Assembly (NCBI RefSeq): GCF_002954585.1
Contig: NZ_MSCI01000002.1
Location: 1,404,089 to 1,468,088, forward strand
DNA length: 64,000 bases
Direction: 5' to 3'
Origin: Vibrio chagasii
Lineage (GTDB): Bacteria > Pseudomonadota > Gammaproteobacteria > Enterobacterales > Vibrionaceae
The position numbers were made by a program, and so were the translations under genes. Below the pieces are notes generated by a model. It made no database searches and had not been told where the DNA came from. It saw only the letters and a program-made list of their open reading frames with translations. Positions 21,119-29,411 of the stretch are shown here, in pieces. The stretch's first letter is position 1; the number at the start of each line of letters is the position of its first letter.

Positions 21119-21488
21119 TAAAATACCCTTTTTTTTGTTCCACAGTACCGTTCATCAACTATTAATAGGTTTCCGACACTATTCCAACGGTTGCGATACT
21201 GTTTAAAATAAATTATTCAAGCGACTTCTAATAAACAATAAAACACTGTTCATTTGCGAAGTGATTGGGAAATTATCACGACAACTCTCATTCACCAAGC
21301 GAATAATTCATAAATCTTATAGAGTCTTATTTATGAGACAAAATAGAGCAAAAGCGTAAAGATGAGTAAGAATCACAGTATCAGCATTAAATAAATAGCT
21401 ATAAAACAGTTAGTTATAGAACAATCAATCATATAGAGTGGTTGGTATATTCTAGCTATTACTTAATACTCCCCTTTCTGGAAAACAA
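21119..21488. other. AT-rich intergenic region without a gene
   Basis: About 370 bases upstream of the barrel gene and downstream of the glutathione S-transferase terminator. It is rich in A and T and has no open frame that I believe. It presumably holds the barrel-gene promoter and leader, but I could not fix a promoter by eye. Confidence 0.5.
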
Positions 21489-21490
21489 AA

Positions 21491-21523
21491 AAGCTCACGC
21501 TATTTATTAATAGAGTGAGCTTT
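21491..21523 (-). terminator. Terminator of the glutathione S-transferase gene
   Basis: A near-perfect stem (AAGCTCAC-g-CTATT against AATAG-a-GTGAGCTT) is followed on the minus strand by TTTTTTGTTTTCC. It lies about 68 bases after the GST stop codon. Confidence 0.85.
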
Positions 21524-21590
21524 AATTTATCCTTTCAAATCATTCAGAACGAGACACTATTAAAATATATTTAAAATAGTGAGTGCAATA

Positions 21591-22247
21591 TTAATGAGCT
21601 TCAGCAAGGCTTGCCAAATAGGTATTCGTTAAATAGAAGCCACTAAACTTTTCGACAAAATCTTGAGGTACCGTTTTCTCCGTTAAGCCCGACTTAATCA
21701 AAGCGCTCTGCCACGCTTGCACTTTAGGAAAACCTTCTAACATATCAAAACCTGAACGTTCTTTTATCACTGATGCGCGGTGTAATAGTGGTAGCCAAGC
21801 GATATCGACATTTGAAATGTAATTTCCTTTAAAGAACTGTGTATCGCCTAATTTATTTTCAGCTTTAAGAAACGCTTTTTGAAGATTTGCCAAGCGCGTA
21901 TCAAACGTATCTTTGTCTTTACTTCCCATCGTTCCGCATTGTGGCATGTAATGTTTGCTCGCTTGATAAGACCAAGCTCGATCCAATGCTTTTTGCTCAG
22001 CAGTTACCTCTTCAATAGGTGCATATTTATCGTCAAGGTATTCAACAATCGCATCAGATTCAAATAATACGGTGTCATCTTCCGTCACTAGCACAGGTAC
22101 TTGACCATTTGGAGAAATATCCAAAAACCATTGTGGCTTGTTGTTAAGCTCAATGTATTCGATTTCAAACGGCACTTTTTTCATAACTAGAGCCCCCATT
22201 ACACGTTGAACAAATGGGCAGTTTTTAAAGCTAATCAGTTTAATCAT
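21591..22247 (-). CDS. Glutathione S-transferase family protein
   Basis: A 218-residue cytosolic GST. The N-terminal thioredoxin-fold domain reads MIKLISFKNCPFVQRV, with a cysteine at the position used by Omega/DHAR-type GSTs, and includes NGQVPVLV and the glutathione-binding FESDAIVEYLDD. The C-terminal helical domain follows (FFKGNYISNVDIAWLPLLHRA). The active-site cysteine suggests thiol-transferase or dehydroascorbate-like activity rather than classical conjugation. It is a single gene with its own terminator. Confidence 0.9.
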   Translation of the reverse strand: MIKLISFKNCPFVQRVMGALVMKKVPFEIEYIELNNKPQWFLDISPNGQVPVLVTEDDTVLFESDAIVEYLDDKYAPIEEVTAEQKALDRAWSYQASKHYMPQCGTMGSKDKDTFDTRLANLQKAFLKAENKLGDTQFFKGNYISNVDIAWLPLLHRASVIKERSGFDMLEGFPKVQAWQSALIKSGLTEKTVPQDFVEKFSGFYLTNTYLASLAEAH

Positions 22248-22357
22248 TGTTGACTCCGTATCAGGTAGTTAATTTGTATTTACATCCCTAAGACGAGCGT
22301 CATCAACAAAAGACGAACTATTATTCCATTTTTCTAAAAATTAAGAAATGTAGCCAC

Positions 22358-22954
22358 TTAAACGATTAAAGAAATTGCTATAGATGCCATTATTACACCC
22401 ACAACAAGTTCCAATACCTTCCAGGCTCGCGGGTTCTTAAACATCGGAGCCAAGAAACGCGCACCAAAGCCAAGAGAAAAGAAGAACACAAAAGAAGCCG
22501 ACACCGCTCCGGCTCCAAATAACATCTGATTAGGTTGATATTGAGTAGAAATAGAGCCTAATAACACCACGGTATCCAGATAGACGTGTGGGTTTAACCA
22601 AGTAAAAGCTAAACACATGGCTACAGCTTTGATTAGTGAATCATTGGCTTGCGCATTCGCTTCTAGCGCATGATTTTCAGTGAATGCCGAGCGGAAACTT
22701 AAAAATGAATACACGCCCAAAAACATTGCCCCACCATAACGAGCAATCAGTTCGATTTGAGGAAACTGCTGAACAATAGCTCCGAAGCCTGTGACGCCAA
22801 AACTAATCAGCAACGCATCAGAGACAGCACACACAGTACAAATGACAAAAACATGTTGGTTCTTTAAGCCTTGCTTGAGTACAAAAGCATTTTGAGAACC
22901 TATCGCAAGGATCAGCGAAAGTCCGAGGGAGAAACCGGCAAAGTAAGTCGTCAT
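22358..22954 (-). CDS. LysE/ArgO family amino-acid exporter
   Basis: A 198-residue inner-membrane protein with six predicted membrane helices and the family signature near the N-terminus: GFSLGLSLILAIGSQNAFVLKQGL, followed by VSDALLISFGVTGFG. These match LysE/ArgO, exporters of basic amino acids such as arginine and lysine. I prefer the ATG at 22954 over the in-frame GTG nine bases upstream. It is divergent from the sphingomyelinase gene. No ArgP-type LysR gene is adjacent. Confidence 0.88.
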   Translation of the reverse strand: MTTYFAGFSLGLSLILAIGSQNAFVLKQGLKNQHVFVICTVCAVSDALLISFGVTGFGAIVQQFPQIELIARYGGAMFLGVYSFLSFRSAFTENHALEANAQANDSLIKAVAMCLAFTWLNPHVYLDTVVLLGSISTQYQPNQMLFGAGAVSASFVFFFSLGFGARFLAPMFKNPRAWKVLELVVGVIMASIAISLIV

Positions 22955-23140
22955 TAAAAGCACTTCGAAATAGGTTGGATAATCATAAGTTACTATAAAA
23001 TGGTGTATTTTTTCATAAAATTTACAATACGATCACATATCCGTTACATAGCACAAAAGCAACACATTCAAATTGCAACTACATGCATATCAGAGCTACT
23101 TTCTGACTTCGATTTTAGGAATGTAATCAAAGGAAGAAAC

Positions 23141-24493
23141 ATGATTAAAAAGCTGTGTTTAACATTGATACTTTGGGTAATAGCGAGCCATGCATACGCA
23201 ACATCACTTTATTATATAAACCGCACTGAGAAACCCATATTGATAAACTTTTCAGTAGAGTCCAGTGCGCCAGTCAGTAATGGTTACCAATACAGGTTAA
23301 CAGAAAATGACTTAGTAATTTGGCCGTATCAAAAAGCTAAAGTGGCTGATTTTAATCGATATTATGGGATAGTAAATGGCGCTACATACAATTACTTTCT
23401 GACGATATCACGATTGAGCGATAAGGGAACATGGGAAGTTAAACCGCAAGAACCAGTCGCTCAACTTAAGTTGGTTGGTCATGGTTCAGGCTCGACGTTG
23501 TCTTATGGGTATAAAGGTCAAGGCTTAATGACTGACTACAACCCGTACATTCTTCATCGATATAATCAAGATGGATATCACTCTGAGTTCGGCGTTAAAG
23601 CGGTATACACATCGGGTTTTGACGACGTTGAATATGTTGTGTCTGAACATACAATCAATGACACAGAATATGAACCAAACATCCTCAACGTTGCATCATA
23701 CAACTTATGGTTGCTCCCTTCTGTGTCTTCCAATATTGCAGGCCGAGCAAGTATCATGAGCCATAGCCTTTCTGGATTTGATGTACTCACTTTGCAAGAA
23801 GCTTTTTCTAGCGATAGAGACATTCTATTCAATAAGTTAGCGGACGAATATCCATACAGAACAGAGGTGGTTGGTGGTAACAGTAATGCGCTGTACGATG
23901 GCGGTGTGGTGACATTTAGCCGACATCCAATCATCGACACCGATAGTATCGTCTTCGAACACTGTACAGGCACTGACTGCTACGCAGACAAAGGCGTTGT
24001 ATATACCAAGATAAACAAGGATGGCGAGATATACCACATTTTCAATACACACCTTGCCTCTTTCAACACACCTTCAGCTAAGCGTCTAAGGCGCCTACAA
24101 CTCGGTCTAATGCGAACCTTTATGTTGACCAAAGACATTCCTGCTAACGAAGCGGTGATCTATGCTGGAGACTTCAACATCGACAAAAATAGTGACTTCT
24201 TGGAATACCTTTTGATGCTTGCTACGTTAGATGTTGATCCTCCAGAGTTCAGAGGCTACACCCGTGCAACCTTTGATCCGACAATTAACCCGTACGCCGC
24301 ATATAAGTATTCAGGTGGTGCCGATGTAGAGTATCTGGATTACGTTTTTGTAAGTAGAGTGCACAGACGAGCAGTAAATAATACAAATACGGTAAAACTC
24401 AACCAAAGACTAAACTCAGAGACTTGGGGAAGTTGGCACTTATCCGACCATTTTGCTATTGATGCTAACTTTGTATTTAGTCCAAATGAGTAA
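23141..24493 (+). CDS. Secreted sphingomyelinase C-like phosphodiesterase
   Basis: A 450-residue secreted protein: signal peptide to about residue 20, an N-terminal domain of about 155 residues (beta-rich, unassigned), then an endonuclease/exonuclease/phosphatase catalytic domain from about residue 181. Active-site elements are VASYNLWLLP (Asn), LQEAF with E220, the GGVVTFSRHPI block, FNTHLAS, AGDFNI (D343, N345), the YLDYVFV loop and SDHFAID with D436-H437. The block EHCTGTDCYADKGVVYTKI matches bacterial neutral sphingomyelinases/haemolysins, including a likely disulphide. The start at 23141 is chosen for the AAAGGAAG site and signal peptide, although the frame is open further upstream. Confidence 0.87.
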   Translation: MIKKLCLTLILWVIASHAYATSLYYINRTEKPILINFSVESSAPVSNGYQYRLTENDLVIWPYQKAKVADFNRYYGIVNGATYNYFLTISRLSDKGTWEVKPQEPVAQLKLVGHGSGSTLSYGYKGQGLMTDYNPYILHRYNQDGYHSEFGVKAVYTSGFDDVEYVVSEHTINDTEYEPNILNVASYNLWLLPSVSSNIAGRASIMSHSLSGFDVLTLQEAFSSDRDILFNKLADEYPYRTEVVGGNSNALYDGGVVTFSRHPIIDTDSIVFEHCTGTDCYADKGVVYTKINKDGEIYHIFNTHLASFNTPSAKRLRRLQLGLMRTFMLTKDIPANEAVIYAGDFNIDKNSDFLEYLLMLATLDVDPPEFRGYTRATFDPTINPYAAYKYSGGADVEYLDYVFVSRVHRRAVNNTNTVKLNQRLNSETWGSWHLSDHFAIDANFVFSPNE

Positions 24494-24908
24494 CGTTCTA
24501 AAACAACCATAAGTTTGAACTAACAAAACACACTTGGGATGCTCGTTCTGTTCTTTCAATAAGAAGATCGAGCTCCTTATCCTCTCCTTTCACTGGCTCA
24601 ATGAAAACCTTCTCATCTTATAAATAACAAATTAATCAATTGATTTTTAAGCAGTTTAACCTGCGGCGTGCATTTTATAAATGTTGAATTTGTTAATAGA
24701 ATTCAGCTCAAACTTTAAAGCTTAAAAATCGCGCACAGTGGGATCTCAATACCATTTCATTGACCAAATGAATGATAGAAGTCTAATTGCATATTACCTT
24801 TGGGCTGCTTTTTGAACGGGTATTTCCCGCTCACAAAACTGGCAAAACGTGTTAAGCATTGCGTTTAAAAAACAGTTTTGGCCGTATAATTATAAGGATG
24901 CTACACAG
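24494..24908. other. Intergenic region between sphingomyelinase and subtilase genes
   Basis: About 415 bases with no convincing gene. An open frame running into the subtilase begins at 24849, but the TATAAGGATG site before 24909 makes the later start better. The region is AT-rich and presumably holds the subtilase promoter. No strong terminator for the sphingomyelinase gene was found. Confidence 0.5.
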
Positions 24909-26627
24909 ATGAAACACGGATACAGACTTACTACTCTCGCTTTAGCTATTATTGCTTCCGCACACGCCACCGCTACAACAGTTAAAGAAGACAGCTTTTC
25001 ACCTCAGATTGTCAATTCACCTTTCATACAAGACGTAAAAGGTACGATTGTTGAGGATTACTCTAAAGACCCCATCCAACCATCCTTCTTCTCGATGAGA
25101 ATGATGAGCTCTGCTGATTCACAGCGCGGCGATTGGTTCAATCTATCTGCAAGCTACACAAGACTTCAAGGCGTAGGTTCTGACGTGGTATATGACTACC
25201 TTATGCCACCACTAAAGCCAGAGCCAGTGATCGTGGCTGTTCTTGATTCTGGCGTTGATGTGGAACATGAAGACCTTAAAAACAAACTTTGGACCAACAA
25301 AGGCGAGATCCCAGATAACGGTATCGATGATGATGGCAATGGTTACATCGATGATATTCACGGATGGAACTTTCTCGGAAATTCTTTAGGGATCAACGTT
25401 GATCAAGATACATTAGAGGTTACACGAGAATACAAGAAGTACCTGAAGCTTAAAGAAAATGGACATTGGATTCCACGCAAAAAGCGTAAGTACTATGAAG
25501 GCGTTGAGTCCGACTATCTCTCCTCTTTAAAAGACGACCAAGATGCGTTAAATCGTGTCACTACCGCGATTGACCAAGCCAACGAATACAAACAAGAGAT
25601 TCTTCAATACGTTGATCAGAAAGACTTTTCGACTAATGGTTTAAAAACGTTATTAGATAACGAAAACGCTAGCGTTGTTGCAGCGGCGCAAGGCCTACTT
25701 AGCCTATTTGAATCTTGGTACTCCTTTGAATACTTGGAATCTCGTCGTAGTCGCTATCAAGACTCTTTAGACTTCCATTTAAATCTTGAGCTCGATACTC
25801 GTCGCGACATTGTCCTAGATGACATCAATAACCCTTGGGAAAAAGGTTACGGTAACAACGATGTTAAGGGGCCTGTTGGCTCTCACGGCACTCACGTAGC
25901 TGGTATCATCGCTGCTGAACGCGGCAACTTTATTGGTATCGATGGTGTTGCGGACCATGCTCAGATAATGGCAGTGCGTATGGTGCCAAATGGGGATGAG
26001 CGAGACAAAGACATTGCCAACGCTGTTCGTTACGCTGTCGATAATGGTGCAAAGATCATTAACATGAGTTTCGGAAAAAGCTACTCACCTCGCAAGTACA
26101 TTGTTGACCATGCATTCCGCTATGCCGCTCGTAAAGGTGTGCTGATTGTTCACTCTGCGGGTAATAGCCGTAACGACAACGACATCAAACCAAGCTTTCC
26201 AAACCGCTACGCTAAGCACTACCGTTCAAAGCCTATCTCAACATGGTTAGATGTAGGTGCATCTGCAAAATACGCAGATCAACGCTTAGTCGCAAGCTTC
26301 AGCAACTTCGGTCAAGAATCAGTCGATGTATTTGCTCCGGGATATCGCATCTTATCAACCACACCAGGCAACACTTACGGTTCAAAAAGTGGTACTAGCA
26401 TGGCAGCACCTGTAGTTTCCGGTATCGCGGCATTAGTATGGTCTCGTTACCCAGATCTATCAGTGAAAGAGCTGAAATCGCTATTAATGAACGAATCAAA
26501 AGTCTACCCAGAATTGCTTGTTAAAAAGCCTTCTAGCCCGACGGATTTAGTGCCTTTCAACACCCTATCGATTTCCGGAAGTGTAGTTGACGCTGAAGCG
26601 ATATTTACAGAGTTAGAAACACGCTAA
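24909..26627 (+). CDS. Secreted subtilisin-like serine protease (S8) with a large insertion
   Basis: A 572-residue exported protease: signal peptide to about residue 21 (SAHATA), a short pro-region, then the S8 catalytic domain. The triad is visible as D113 (VAVLDSGVD), H326 (GSHGTHVAGI) and S497 (GTSMAAPVVSG), with N418 of HSAGN as the oxyanion residue. Between Asp and His there are about 210 residues instead of the usual 30-40. The insertion is charged and partly coiled-coil (about 165-315), after an acidic DDDGNGYIDD loop that may bind calcium. It follows the sphingomyelinase gene, and both look like extracellular degradative factors. Confidence 0.92.
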   Translation: MKHGYRLTTLALAIIASAHATATTVKEDSFSPQIVNSPFIQDVKGTIVEDYSKDPIQPSFFSMRMMSSADSQRGDWFNLSASYTRLQGVGSDVVYDYLMPPLKPEPVIVAVLDSGVDVEHEDLKNKLWTNKGEIPDNGIDDDGNGYIDDIHGWNFLGNSLGINVDQDTLEVTREYKKYLKLKENGHWIPRKKRKYYEGVESDYLSSLKDDQDALNRVTTAIDQANEYKQEILQYVDQKDFSTNGLKTLLDNENASVVAAAQGLLSLFESWYSFEYLESRRSRYQDSLDFHLNLELDTRRDIVLDDINNPWEKGYGNNDVKGPVGSHGTHVAGIIAAERGNFIGIDGVADHAQIMAVRMVPNGDERDKDIANAVRYAVDNGAKIINMSFGKSYSPRKYIVDHAFRYAARKGVLIVHSAGNSRNDNDIKPSFPNRYAKHYRSKPISTWLDVGASAKYADQRLVASFSNFGQESVDVFAPGYRILSTTPGNTYGSKSGTSMAAPVVSGIAALVWSRYPDLSVKELKSLLMNESKVYPELLVKKPSSPTDLVPFNTLSISGSVVDAEAIFTELETR

Positions 26628-26655
26628 CGCTTTCATAGCTATTGATTCATTAAGA

Positions 26656-26683
26656 AAAAAGGTTGCTCAGAGCAACCTTTTTG
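26656..26683 (+). terminator. Rho-independent terminator of the subtilase gene
   Basis: A compact stem, AAAAGGTTGCTC against GAGCAACCTTTT with almost no loop, is followed by TTTGTTTTTTA. It lies about 30 bases after the protease stop codon. Confidence 0.9.
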
Positions 26684-26697
26684 TTTTTTATTGCAGC

Positions 26698-27052
26698 AAA
26701 AGAGATTCCAGATACCTCGTTCATCGATTCTGGAATGACGGGAGGAAATAGCATGAATGTTGTATTCGTCACTCCCTACTGTGAGGAACGACCGTGATAG
26801 GGAATCTCGTTTTGCGGTAATACACTCCAGACACCTCGCCCCTCCCTTCTAGGGTAACGAACGGAAATAACGTGAACGCTGTATTCGTCATTCCCTACTG
26901 TGAAGAACGAACGCAACAAGGAGTCTCGCTGTGCCGTAAGAGATTCCAGACACCTCGTCCCTCGGTTCTGGAATGACAAGAGAAAAGAGCACGAGTTTAG
27001 CACTCGTCATTCCCTACAGTGAGGGACGAACGTGATAGGGAATCTCTTTATA
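26698..27052. repeat. Tandem array, 119-bp period, three copies, of the interspersed element
   Basis: The landmark GTCAyTCCCTACwG begins at 26768, 26887 and 27006, exactly 119 bases apart. Each unit has one element in each orientation: GATTCCAGAyACCTCG...GGAATGAC and GTCATTCCCTACAGTGAGG...GGGAATCTC. The two orientations are complementary to each other, so a unit can fold into a long hairpin. Open frames inside are repeat artefacts. The element family is the same as at 14 kb and 38 kb, but the spacer and period differ. Confidence 0.9.
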
Positions 27053-27076
27053 CGGTGTAATTCTACTAGACCATAT

Positions 27077-27535
27077 TTAGCGTAATTCGATACTCATGAA
27101 CTGGCTATAAGGGTCTAATTCATAATCCGCAAAGGGTTCACAGTATCCAAAGCCAAATTTCTCGTACAAATTACGCGCAGGCTTGAAGTACTCCTCGGAA
27201 CCTGTTTCCAAACTGATCCTCTGATATTGGCGCGAAGAAGCGGTGTCTAGAACATGCTGCAAAAGTTGACTCGCCACTCCTGTATTACGAGCAAACTGAG
27301 AAGTTCGCATCGACTTAAGCTCAGCATGTTGGGAATCCAACTCTTTAATAGCCACGCAACCCAATAATTGACGGTCTTTCCATGCACTGAAAAAAGTAAT
27401 CTCTGGTGATCTCAAAGCATCAAGATCGAGTGCATGAACGCTTTCTGGTGGCGACGTTGCATACATGTCCGCTAAGTGCTCTTCTAATAGCCGAATTACC
27501 TCTCCGCCTGACAAATCATCAATTTTTATTTTCAT
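27077..27535 (-). CDS. GNAT family N-acetyltransferase
   Basis: A 152-residue acetyltransferase. It has GCVAIKELDSQHAELKSMRTSQFARNTGVASQLLQHVL, which is the core beta-strand plus an acetyl-CoA loop reading RNTGVA in place of the usual R/QxxGxA, and later FKPARNLYEKFGF and the terminal YSQFMSIEL. This arrangement matches small GNATs of the PhnO/YafP-like type. The substrate is unknown. It stands alone between a repeat array and the truncated PAS gene. Confidence 0.85.
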   Translation of the reverse strand: MKIKIDDLSGGEVIRLLEEHLADMYATSPPESVHALDLDALRSPEITFFSAWKDRQLLGCVAIKELDSQHAELKSMRTSQFARNTGVASQLLQHVLDTASSRQYQRISLETGSEEYFKPARNLYEKFGFGYCEPFADYELDPYSQFMSIELR

Positions 27536-27722
27536 AACGCTTTAATTATCCTTAATAAAATTTTAATCCGTTTTCCATTCAGTAAAATTACGCTAGTGTA
27601 GTTAAATGATGAATATCATACTTTGCATGTAGAGTCTCGCTGCATTTACCGTGTCTATCAGCGATATACCCAAATTAATGCAAAGCACCATTTTACGGTA
27701 GAGATTATTTGATCAGACTGAC

Positions 27723-28241
27723 ATGAGTATCCAACTAGACTTAACGACAGCCCTACCTTGCCAGAACTTCGATTCTGATCAAGGATACATTACCCTCCAG
27801 GATCATCAGATCATTGATGTCGACGATAATATCGCAACCCTATTTGGTTACGATGACCGAGAGTCGCTATTAAAGAGTGTCGACTTCGTTTATTCCATGG
27901 TACCAGAGAGTTACCACGGCGCTCTTCGTGAACGTTACCTCACAGCCATTAAAGGTCAGCTTCAGAAAGGAAAACTGTATAAGGATGTACCTATTAATGG
28001 GCGAACTCTATCCCTATTTAGCCTAGCGCACGTCATTAAACCCAATGACCGCCCTGCTCTTCGAGTCATGATCATCGATATCACATCTGTGGTTGCCTCT
28101 GAACGTAAACATCAAGAGATTAAGATTTTCTTGTTATTTTCAAGTTCTAGTTTACTATGCGCCACCCCAATTTTTTCAGCAAATGCTGCAGGCAAACATG
28201 TCCGCCAACGCGCTCTATACCGACCTATCCGGTTACTATGA
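27723..28241 (+). pseudogene. PAS-domain sensor fragment, 3' part lost
   Basis: The first about 140 codons encode an N-terminal PAS domain (YITLQDHQIIDVDDNIATLFGYDDRESLL through LRVMIIDITSVVASERKHQE). This matches the sensory start of a signalling protein such as a PAS-GGDEF cyclase. After HQEIK the frame runs on for about 35 residues of low-quality sequence (FLLFSSSSLLCATP...) that does not resemble a continuation and overlaps the tail of the convergent LysR gene. No GGDEF, EAL, kinase or HTH output domain follows. I read this as a gene truncated by a deletion whose end point lies near 28110-28250. Confidence 0.7.
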
Positions 28242-29165
28242 TTTAAGGTGTACAACTCTTTGAACAATTCGCGTATCCAACGACACATTGGGTCGTTATG
28301 AAAACGTTTATGCCAATACAAATACACATCTTCTGACGCACTTCTTATTGCCTTGGGTGCCCTTTTACAGACCAAGTTCCGCTTTTTTGCAGCTTGGGAT
28401 GCGAAAGGCGTCGGTAGGTGAAAAATGATGTCTGTCGTCTCTGCTATATCCGCTGCAATATTGAAATTAGACAATTGAATCGGAATCGATAGCTGACGCT
28501 GCTTATCGATCAAGCCGAGCTCTTTGAATCTATTTTCAATCGAAAGCTTCTTATCGCCTTGGAGTGAAATCTGCCCAAGCTGGCTATTCAACAAGTCATC
28601 AACCGTGATCTCTTTATCAGCCAACGGATGGTCCTTGCTCATTAACAGACGATAATCACGGCTAATCAAGAACATTCGATACAGGTTTTGCTCTGAACTT
28701 AGCGGCTCATGAGTCGATAACACAAAGTGTGCGTCACCGGACTGCAAGGGCTCGAAATGACGCTTAGGAATAGAATCGATATCAACGACCATATTTGGTG
28801 CTTGTTTGCGGATCTCTGCGACTACTTTTAGGTAATAAGTGCGAAACCTGTGGCACCAAACCGAAAAAACGTACAGTGCTATCACTCGTCTGTGGTTCAA
28901 AAACATCACCATGAACTAACTTCTCTAAACGTGTAAGCACTGAGTTTAGATCTTGCTTAATGGCTTCTGCTTTTGGTGTGAGCTCGTAGCCATAAGCCGC
29001 CCTTACCAACAGATCATCGTTAAACACGGTACGTAGTTTTTGAAGCGAGCGACTGACCGTAGGTTGACTCATGTCCAACGCTAAGGCTGTGTTTGAGACA
29101 TGCTTTTCTTCGAGAAGGTGTTTGAGGATAACTAATAGGTTGAGATCGACTTGCGCAAGATTCAT
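28112..29165 (-). pseudogene. LysR-type regulator with frameshift and aberrant 3' end
   Basis: The N-terminal winged helix-turn-helix is intact (MNLAQVDLNLLVILKHLLEEKHVSNTALALDMSQPTVSRSLQKL) and runs in frame to residue 112 (QVSHLLPK). The effector domain continues in another frame (VVAEIRKQAPNMVVDIDSI...). Removing one A from the run at 28826-28829 restores a continuous protein, so a single-base insertion in a homopolymer is the lesion. The C-terminus reaches a normal LysR end (WIRELFKELYTL) and then reads on for about 45 odd residues into the scar shared with the PAS gene. The product would be non-functional unless the shift is a sequencing error. Confidence 0.8.
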
Positions 29166-29337
29166 TATTTAAGTATTCACAAATTTGAAAATTCAGAAGT
29201 CAAATAGTGCTATTACACACCAAGTAATACAATTGATAATCACTCTTATTTTGATCTTAAGCAAAATTAACTGACGTCTTTAGCTAGGTAAGTAATATCT
29301 ATTAAGCCTGGATGAATGATCGTGCTGTATCACCAAT

Positions 29338-29363
29338 AAAAAAGAGAGGCATATAGCCTCTCC
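29338..29363 (-). terminator. Terminator of the chitinase gene
   Basis: A 7-bp stem (GAGAGGC / GCCTCTC) has a 5-base loop. On the minus strand it is followed by TTTTTTATT, about 50 bases after the chitinase stop codon. Confidence 0.85.
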
Positions 29364-29411
29364 CTTCATTCACTTTAGAACTACGTTTAGTTGCCCATTT
29401 GCTTTATAGGA

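Noticed and set aside
23000..23140. Extended N-terminus of the sphingomyelinase gene from 23000
   Set aside because: The extra 47 residues precede a clear signal peptide and a strong ribosome-binding site at 23141.
26776..27003. 75-codon minus-strand frame
   Set aside because: It runs across two units of the 119-bp repeat, with composition and phrases dictated by the palindrome.
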